DNA from: Ignavibacteria bacterium UBA2333 | Lineage (GTDB): Bacteria > Bacteroidota > Ignavibacteria > Kapaibacteriales > Kapaibacteriaceae | Reading direction: 5' to 3' | Length of the DNA: 11,101 bases | NCBI GenBank assembly: GCA_002344895.1 | Contig: DDUR01000022.1 | Location: 1-11,101 of the forward strand | In this document: piece by piece, positions 7,801 to 11,101 of the stretch | How positions within the stretch are numbered: the stretch's first letter is position 1 | Layout of the letters: each line of letters begins with the position of its first letter | Made by a program: the position numbers and the translations under genes | Notes under the pieces: model-generated | What the model was told of the DNA's origin: nothing | Seen by the model: only the letters and a program-made list of their open reading frames with translations | The model's database searches: none

Positions 7801-8236
7801 ACCACACTTCGAAGTGAGTGCGACACTTGGGCCGATTATCGGTGTCGGCACTTCGGACCAGCTCGGTGTCCGCTTTCGGGCACCGTCAACACCGGGCACA
7901 TATCGGGCCACGGCCGTGGTTATCGTAGACGGTACACCGAGTGAGTTCCGTATTCCGCTCGTCGCAAAGGTTGACGACCCTTCATCGGTCATCGACCTTA
8001 CACAAACGGCACGTCTTGCACCGAATCCGGTAACGGACGTACTTGTGATCACCTTCGCAGATAGTCGCAGTCGTGACATTCACATTATTGATGGCACGGG
8101 ACGTCGGCTTCTCTTGACATCGTCAGAGTCGGCAATCGTCCGCCTCAGCACGTCCGATCTCTCACCAGGACACTACACGATTCTTGTACGAGATGGTTTG
8201 ACGACCTCTTCGGCACGAATTGTTGTGGTACGCTAA
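4847..8236 (+). CDS. Subtilisin-family (S8) protease with T9SS sorting domain
   Basis: A secreted serine protease of 1129 aa. The signal peptide is MKNHYLVVLCALLVVAGTIP, probably cleaved after Ala22. An I9-like propeptide follows (about 60-160), ending VDFAVPVYIHKLF. The S8 domain (about 165-500) has the full triad, Asp199 (IIDSGTD), His274 (RAHGTTVAG) and Ser432 (GTSFSSPVASG), plus oxyanion Asn367 (AAAGNDG). An Asp/Asn-rich insert, NNGIDDDNNGYIDD, probably binds calcium. Further on are four Asp-box (BNR-like) motifs at about 745, 791, 840 and 883 (for example NNGGQTW, NRGQSW), suggesting a β-propeller. An Ig-like domain (about 938-1045, DFGVMNIGQ) and a type A T9SS sorting domain (1055-1129, LAPNPVTDVL to ARIVVVR) complete it. 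The ATG at 4847 is preferred because the signal peptide begins there, although the frame stays open back to a GTG at 4784. No Shine-Dalgarno is seen. It is expected to be exported through T9SS to the cell surface or medium. Confidence 0.95.
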   Translation: MKNHYLVVLCALLVVAGTIPSATQTIRTTSSYVVDLPERRLSNGLIQPPRRFVVERPAPGTIVPGAIIVRTKQSHGTLKGDRVLGTSLANVDLAAVNVRDISMTASASATTLRSLDARITGLDRTYTVRFEEGHDEFELCRTLMNNPDVDFAVPVYIHKLFYTPNDPQFASQGFLNVIRAPQAWDITKGSADVVVAIIDSGTDWQHEDLAESIWINTKEVPNNGIDDDNNGYIDDIRGWDFVGNVTQQQAMQQAFRPDNDPRVSGTNLDGVRAHGTTVAGNAIARTNNGKGIAGVGHDCKILAVKCGSDVGGVSGIYRGYEGIIYAADMGADIINCSWGGPGADPAAQSVIDYALSKGSMVIAAAGNDGQPFENYPQAPATLSGVMSVGSSSNNDRVSSFTNHGWQNVLYAPGENPLSTYPGNQYRGQTGTSFSSPVASGVAALVKSLHPDWTPFQIMMQMRMTVDGLQGVSASERGRYFGRVNAEKAVKFNRSFTSGDRVPGLYYQSHTIVSGQQTITTLEPADLTVTIANALADAPTATVNIAVLDNNVELMSESSVSMSNVTQAASKTFPMRIRLLPTYPWYQASILVRLTILSGTSVNIAHFEVPTQRTTTNSYSGSSLPADWLATFTHVDFSTSSNVLWAAARSNQGPIGLVGSQSGGGSLIIYPYNITALEAMASDRAIVGGITQGRATTSRTVPGQSNWANTDVSSFLTSVDGIHSYDNTNIVVVGTGVGGRLGCGRSNNGGQTWQSVSSTPTLTTSDVIVNKGVAFLGDRIWAVSASGRVCRSSNRGQSWSVSNLNVSGSVVLSMAFRDSVNGVILYRTGSGASTAYRIASSSNSGASWQANVFDVSTLRITPVTVSSPGGHHVIVGSRGEVYGSDDNGSSWQPILSKPAGTVSTALAVIAEGESAVLLGGTEFGVLSYRYSGPNGTRILSAPTEEIDFGVMNIGQNRQRFVRFENLGTSDVSVTSVAFLDENNQPVPHFEVSATLGPIIGVGTSDQLGVRFRAPSTPGTYRATAVVIVDGTPSEFRIPLVAKVDDPSSVIDLTQTARLAPNPVTDVLVITFADSRSRDIHIIDGTGRRLLLTSSESAIVRLSTSDLSPGHYTILVRDGLTTSSARIVVVR

Positions 8237-8373
8237 CGGGTCACGGAGTAGAGCCCCATTGGCCCCTTCCCAGGACCCTATCTGAGCGGACTCTGGTGTA
8301 ACGTCAGTTCCTTCGAAATCAGCCGACTGGTTCGATTCAGCCGCTACCATCGATATCATTTGGAACATACAAC

Positions 8374-8411
8374 AAGCGCCTCCGGAAAACATTCCAGAGG
8401 CGCTTTGTTTT
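8374..8411. terminator. Rho-independent terminator, probably bidirectional
   Basis: A perfect 9-bp stem pairs AAGCGCCTC (8374-8382) with GAGGCGCTT (8397-8405). One C/A mismatch follows, then a further 4-bp stem GGAA/TTCC, closed by the AACA loop (8388-8391). The plus strand continues with TGTTTTG (8406-8412). The minus strand continues with the fairly T-rich TTGTTGTATGTT. It lies between the convergent subtilase gene (end 8236) and the minus-strand Gly/Ser/Arg-rich gene (end 8477), so it probably ends transcription from both sides. Confidence 0.85.
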
Positions 8412-8476
8412 GAGGATTCTCGATGTGTGTTCGGGCGTTCGGCTGTGTATCGTCTACTCAGCAAGTACTCAACCTG

Positions 8477-9166
8477 TTATCCGAAGGACGATTGACCGAG
8501 GTTTTGACCTCCACCAAACTGCTGCCGACGGCGGCGGTTCTTGATCCAGACGTAGGCGATAAACAGAAGTCCGCCAATCACAAGCAACGTGAAGAACAGC
8601 GTCCCCCACTGGAAGGTACCAGGGTAGACGGCCGTTGTTCCGTCCGGATTTGCGACGGTTACAGGACGCGAGTAATAGTACGCTGGATGAAACGGCATAC
8701 TCCAGTACCACGGAATACTACCCATCAGGTAGCCCATCATAAATCCGTCACCCATTCCACCGTAACGATTCACAACGTAGGGCTGACCATTCGAACCAGG
8801 TACGGCCTGACGTGTGGTTTGGCGTGGCATTCCGTACCGTGACGTATAGTCACGTGCCGACGTCATACGGCTTCCACCGAAGGAATTTGTTGTTGCCCGA
8901 GGTGTAGAGGTTGTGCGCGACGGTGACGTAGAGTAGTTCGGTGATGATCTCGGTGTGGATGATGGTCGTGTTGACCGCGATCCTCCAAAGGACCCTCCAC
9001 CCGACGGACGCGACGAACGTGGCATTGAGTACGATCGGCTGCCACGCGATCCTCCAAATGAACCACCACCTCGACTCCGTTGAGCAAGGACATCAAGTGG
9101 CAACACAGCCAACAATGCAGCAACAAGGATTGCTACAATGGCCGAACGCTGAAAAAACTGTTTCAT
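8477..9166 (-). CDS. Secreted/membrane-anchored Gly/Ser/Arg-rich protein, function unknown
   Basis: A 229-aa protein with a clear Sec signal peptide (1-28, cleavage after VLA before Gln29). Residues 29-128 are low complexity, rich in Gly, Ser, Arg, Pro and Thr, with the motif GGGSFGGSR at 33-41 and 56-64 and a partial copy NSFGGSR at 94-100. A more ordered aromatic segment follows (about 130-187: YGGMGDGFMMGYLMGSIPWY, then HPAYYYSRP). One transmembrane helix (about 188-208, LFFTLLVIGGLLFIAYVWI) is followed by a basic stop-transfer KNRRRR and a short Gln/Gly-rich tail. With signal cleavage this predicts an outside or periplasmic N-terminal part and a cytoplasmic tail. The ATG at 9166 has GAAGGA 8 nt upstream. 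It lies 16 nt after the 160-aa gene, so the two are almost certainly one operon. I do not recognise the family. Confidence 0.8.
   Translation of the reverse strand: MKQFFQRSAIVAILVAALLAVLPLDVLAQRSRGGGSFGGSRGSRSYSMPRSSRPSGGGSFGGSRSTRPSSTPRSSPNYSTSPSRTTSTPRATTNSFGGSRMTSARDYTSRYGMPRQTTRQAVPGSNGQPYVVNRYGGMGDGFMMGYLMGSIPWYWSMPFHPAYYYSRPVTVANPDGTTAVYPGTFQWGTLFFTLLVIGGLLFIAYVWIKNRRRRQQFGGGQNLGQSSFG
8977..9070. repeat. Intragenic 26-bp imperfect direct repeat
   Basis: CGCGATCCTCCAAAGGACCC at 8977 and CGCGATCCTCCAAATGAACC at 9045 begin two 26-nt copies 68 nt apart. They encode the two GGGSFGGSR units of the minus-strand Gly/Ser/Arg-rich protein. A weaker third copy is seen near 8870 on the same strand. 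Such repeats can change number by slippage or recombination. Confidence 0.6.
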
Positions 9167-9182
9167 GTCTTCAATCCTTCCA

Positions 9183-9665
9183 TCAGAACAAACTCTCCGT
9201 GGTCAACGAACCGTCGTCCTCTCTGTAGACAACTTCGGCCTTGAACGTAGGTCGTTCCTCAATGTTTCTTTTACCCCCAAAAAATGCCGCGATACCGCCA
9301 CCCTCTTCAACCGTCGGGGCCTTGATGTGAACAAAGAGGGAGACAATACCACCTTCTTCATTGCCATTTCGGAGGACAATTGTTCGGGTGATCTCTCCAT
9401 CTGAATCGAGCGTGACGGATTGTAGATGCTGTGCCTCTTCCTCGGTAAATCCCGGCGGCTCTGTTCGCACGTTTTCCAGATAGTCTGTAAAGACGTTCTT
9501 TGTGTACACCGTTCCGTCGGAACCAAGGTATTGAATGACGGCATCGAACGTACCCGATTCATCAAGATTCAGGAAGATCTCCCGAATCTTGTCGAGCTGT
9601 TCACCATTGAAGTAAATCGCCGTCTTTTCCAGACGTCCATTGCTTTCAATCGTCAATTCAGGCAT
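9183..9665 (-). CDS. Hypothetical protein, 160 aa
   Basis: An acidic, apparently soluble protein with no signal peptide or transmembrane helix, so probably cytoplasmic. It seems built of alternating β-strands and short helices: strands such as AIYFNGEQL, DAVIQYLGSDGTVYTKNVF, RTIVLRNG and GIVSLFVHIKA, and helical stretches around EEEAQHLQSV. The pattern 'ΦxYxxxDGxΦTxxΦF' appears near residues 42-58 and again at the C-terminus (AEVVYREDDGSLTTESLF), suggesting an internally repeated β-hairpin. A Gly-rich stretch EEGGGIAAFFGGKR sits at about 127-140. The ATG at 9665 gives the conserved-looking start MPELTIESNG, without a clear Shine-Dalgarno. It is followed 16 nt later by the Gly/Ser/Arg-rich membrane protein, whose Shine-Dalgarno sits in the gap. 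No known family was recognised. Confidence 0.75.
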   Translation of the reverse strand: MPELTIESNGRLEKTAIYFNGEQLDKIREIFLNLDESGTFDAVIQYLGSDGTVYTKNVFTDYLENVRTEPPGFTEEEAQHLQSVTLDSDGEITRTIVLRNGNEEGGIVSLFVHIKAPTVEEGGGIAAFFGGKRNIEERPTFKAEVVYREDDGSLTTESLF

Positions 9666-9765
9666 GATGATGTCGGTTAAGGGGTGAATGGGGCCGACAA
9701 TTTACGCCATGACGAATGAATGCCCGGTACAGTGCCAACGTCTGTGTTACAGCCGCAGACCGTGA

Positions 9766-11016
9766 TTATCCTGGATCGTTTTCACTCCGGATGGACGTGA
9801 GTTTTTCGTTAATCGCTTCTACGGATGGTGCGTGAACACCACTCAGGAATGGTGTGACATCTTCGATGAGTCCGGCATTTGTTTCGCGGTGGATGTATCG
9901 CGCCACTTCCTCGATGGAACCGGTTTCGTTAAAGACACGAATCTGGCGATCTGCACCGGATCCCATTTCAAGAATCTGGTAGATGTATTCGATTTCGCGG
10001 CGCGATCCGAGATCGTCCACAACGTCGTCAACAAAGTCAAGCAGTTCTCGAATGAGCTCACGTGCCGGCAACTCCTTCTGACGCCCCCAATCAATAAGTT
10101 TACCATCCAGGCCGTATCGTACGGCGCGCCACTTATTCTCCATCAGTAACGAACGTCGATACTGCCGGAACGAAAGGTTCTTCTCGTACAGCGAATAGAG
10201 TTTGGCTGCCAATGCCTGACATAGTGCTGCAATGGCAATGGTTTCCTCAATACGCATTGGTAAATCACAAATGCGCACTTCGAGTGTCGGGAAGAATGGA
10301 TGGGGCCGGATATCCCACCAGATCTTCTTCGCATTATCGATACTACCTGTTTTTACTAACAGGTCTACATAATGCTGATACTCACTCCATCCCGAAAACA
10401 AATCGGGCAGAGCCGTTCGTGGGAATCGCTCGAAAATTTTTGAGCGATATGACTTCAGTCCGGTATTGACACCTTCCCAGAACGGCGAGTTTGTACTGAT
10501 GGCCAATATATGCGGCATAAAGTACCGCATCTCATTCATGAGCTGGATCTGCACTTCACGGTTTTCGATACCGATGTGAATGTGCATACCAAAGATCAGC
10601 AGCGATCGCGCGAGCAGCTGCATGTCCTCAATGAGCACCTTGTACCGCTCATCGGGAAAAATCTCCTGATCCTCCCAATGTGAAAACGGATGTGACGATG
10701 CTGCGCCAATTAGCAGGCCGTTCTGTCGTGCAAGGTGGGCCACGATACTTCGGATCTTCGTGACCTCAAAGCGCGCTTCCTTGACGTTTTTACAAATACC
10801 AGTTCCTATCTCCAACATCGACCCGTGCATTTCGGGTTTAATGTGTTCGTGGAGTAGGACACGACCCTTACTCAGCAATTCAAGATTTACATGACTCTTC
10901 AGCTCAAGCGTCTGAGGGTCGAGCACCATGTATTCTTCTTCTATGCCAAGAGTAAACGTCGGGCGTTCATAGGGGTTCCCGGCATCAAAAAGAATCCCCG
11001 GATCTTCTGCGTTCAT
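9766..11016 (-). CDS. ybdK: YbdK-type carboxylate-amine ligase (GCS2 superfamily)
   Basis: An enzyme of the glutamate-cysteine ligase 2 superfamily, YbdK branch: an ATP-dependent, cytosolic carboxylate-amine ligase that joins a carboxylate such as glutamate γ-COOH to an amine. The E. coli member has only weak glutamate-cysteine ligase activity, so the natural substrate is open. The protein has 416 aa, close to the family norm though slightly long. Family motifs: TLGIEEEY (22-29, nucleotide/metal glutamates), MHGSMLEIGTG (63-73), the core GMHIHIGI (143-150, metal/ATP site), STNSPFWEGVNTGLKSYR (174-191) and WDIRPHPFFPTLEVRICD (234-251). The ATG at 11016 is chosen because GGAG lies 6 nt upstream; an in-frame GTG at 11046 has no such support. 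The next gene on this strand starts 100 nt after its stop, so co-transcription is uncertain. Confidence 0.93.
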   Translation of the reverse strand: MNAEDPGILFDAGNPYERPTFTLGIEEEYMVLDPQTLELKSHVNLELLSKGRVLLHEHIKPEMHGSMLEIGTGICKNVKEARFEVTKIRSIVAHLARQNGLLIGAASSHPFSHWEDQEIFPDERYKVLIEDMQLLARSLLIFGMHIHIGIENREVQIQLMNEMRYFMPHILAISTNSPFWEGVNTGLKSYRSKIFERFPRTALPDLFSGWSEYQHYVDLLVKTGSIDNAKKIWWDIRPHPFFPTLEVRICDLPMRIEETIAIAALCQALAAKLYSLYEKNLSFRQYRRSLLMENKWRAVRYGLDGKLIDWGRQKELPARELIRELLDFVDDVVDDLGSRREIEYIYQILEMGSGADRQIRVFNETGSIEEVARYIHRETNAGLIEDVTPFLSGVHAPSVEAINEKLTSIRSENDPG

Positions 11017-11025
11017 GACGACTCC
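11011..11025 (-). promoter_or_regulatory. Shine-Dalgarno and start of the YbdK-like gene
   Basis: On the minus strand GGAG is followed by a short spacer and ATG at 11016. This decides the start over the upstream in-frame GTG at 11046. Confidence 0.55.
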
Positions 11026-11068
11026 GTGTGAGGACCAAAGATACACAGGGTGACGCGAGCTGGCGCTC

Positions 11069-11101
11069 GGGGGATGGTGGGGGATGGTGAGGGAAGATGG
11101 G
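11069..11101 (+). repeat. G-rich short tandem repeat, right copy
   Basis: On the plus strand this reads GGGGGAT, GGTGGGGGAT, GGTGAGGGAA, GATGGG. The reverse complement of 11070-11099 matches positions 1-30 of the window at 27 of 30 bases, including the outer CATCTTCCC end. It lies about 53 nt upstream of the YbdK-like start codon. The window ends within or at the edge of the repeat, so its full length is not visible. Confidence 0.75.

Noticed and set aside
8238..8278. GGGTC and GACCC as a terminator stem right after the subtilase stop
   Set aside because: Only 5 bp with a loop of about 31 nt and no T tract; the hairpin at 8374-8411 is far stronger.
8329..8338. GGTTCGATTC, like a tRNA or tmRNA T-loop, with CGCTACCA shortly after
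   Set aside because: The flanking bases do not form the required 5-bp T stem, and no matching acceptor or anticodon arm exists upstream. The local pattern is better described as a 7-nt direct repeat TCAGCCG (8319 and 8337).
8423..8842. Plus-strand open frame of 139 aa opposite the GSR-rich gene
   Set aside because: The minus-strand reading has a signal peptide, transmembrane helix and Shine-Dalgarno; the plus-strand product has none.
8977..9070. CRISPR-like repeat spacing in the GSR-rich gene
   Set aside because: Only two clear copies, both inside a coding frame and encoding Gly/Ser repeats; no cas genes nearby.
1..11101. An 11-kb composite transposon bounded by the terminal inverted G-rich repeats
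   Set aside because: No transposase, integrase or resolvase is encoded, the contents are ordinary chromosomal envelope and metabolic genes, and the ends are low-complexity tandem units. The repeat itself is still reported.

Overview
The window (about half G+C) looks like chromosome from a Bacteroidota/Chlorobiota-type (FCB group) bacterium. The clearest clue is the C-terminus of the large subtilase: an APNP motif followed by about 70 residues of β-strand-rich sequence, the pattern of type A sorting domains used by the type IX secretion system (T9SS). An adjacent gingipain-like (C25-fold) exoprotein and orphan regulators fit the same group. A lineage such as Ignavibacteria/Kapabacteria is plausible, but that is inference. 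Several genes have good Shine-Dalgarno sites (the lipoprotein, response regulator, Gly/Ser/Arg-rich protein and YbdK-like genes). Others (mlaE, the subtilase, the 160-aa protein) show none.

Left part (1-1571, minus strand): a CpxP/Spy-like LTxxQ lipoprotein is followed after 54 nt by an MlaE-type lipid ABC transporter permease. The permease ends directly against a G-rich short tandem repeat at the window edge. Across a 228-nt divergent intergenic region, a NarL/LuxR-type response regulator without a neighbouring kinase is read rightwards (1800-2540). That intergenic region holds a perfect 10-bp palindrome and a weak ECF-like promoter candidate.

Middle part (2663-8236, plus strand): two large secreted proteins lie in tandem 75 nt apart. 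The first has a C25/gingipain-like fold and lacks an obvious catalytic histidine. The second is a complete subtilisin-family protease with a propeptide, a full catalytic triad, four Asp-box (BNR-like) motifs, an Ig-like domain and a T9SS sorting domain. A strong, probably bidirectional terminator hairpin follows at 8374-8411.

Right part (8477-11016, minus strand): a YbdK-type carboxylate-amine ligase (glutamate-cysteine ligase superfamily) is followed by an unrecognised 160-aa soluble protein. That protein is tightly coupled (16-nt gap) to a secreted or membrane-anchored Gly/Ser/Arg-rich protein with a C-terminal transmembrane helix.

The first 30 bases and the last 30 or so bases of the window are inverted copies of the same G-rich tandem repeat (27/30 matches). 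With no transposase or integrase in between, this looks like a dispersed intergenic repeat rather than a transposon end. No CRISPR array, RNA gene or recognisable defence or mobile system was found. The least explained items are that repeat, the C25-like/subtilase pair and the 160-aa/GSR-rich gene pair.
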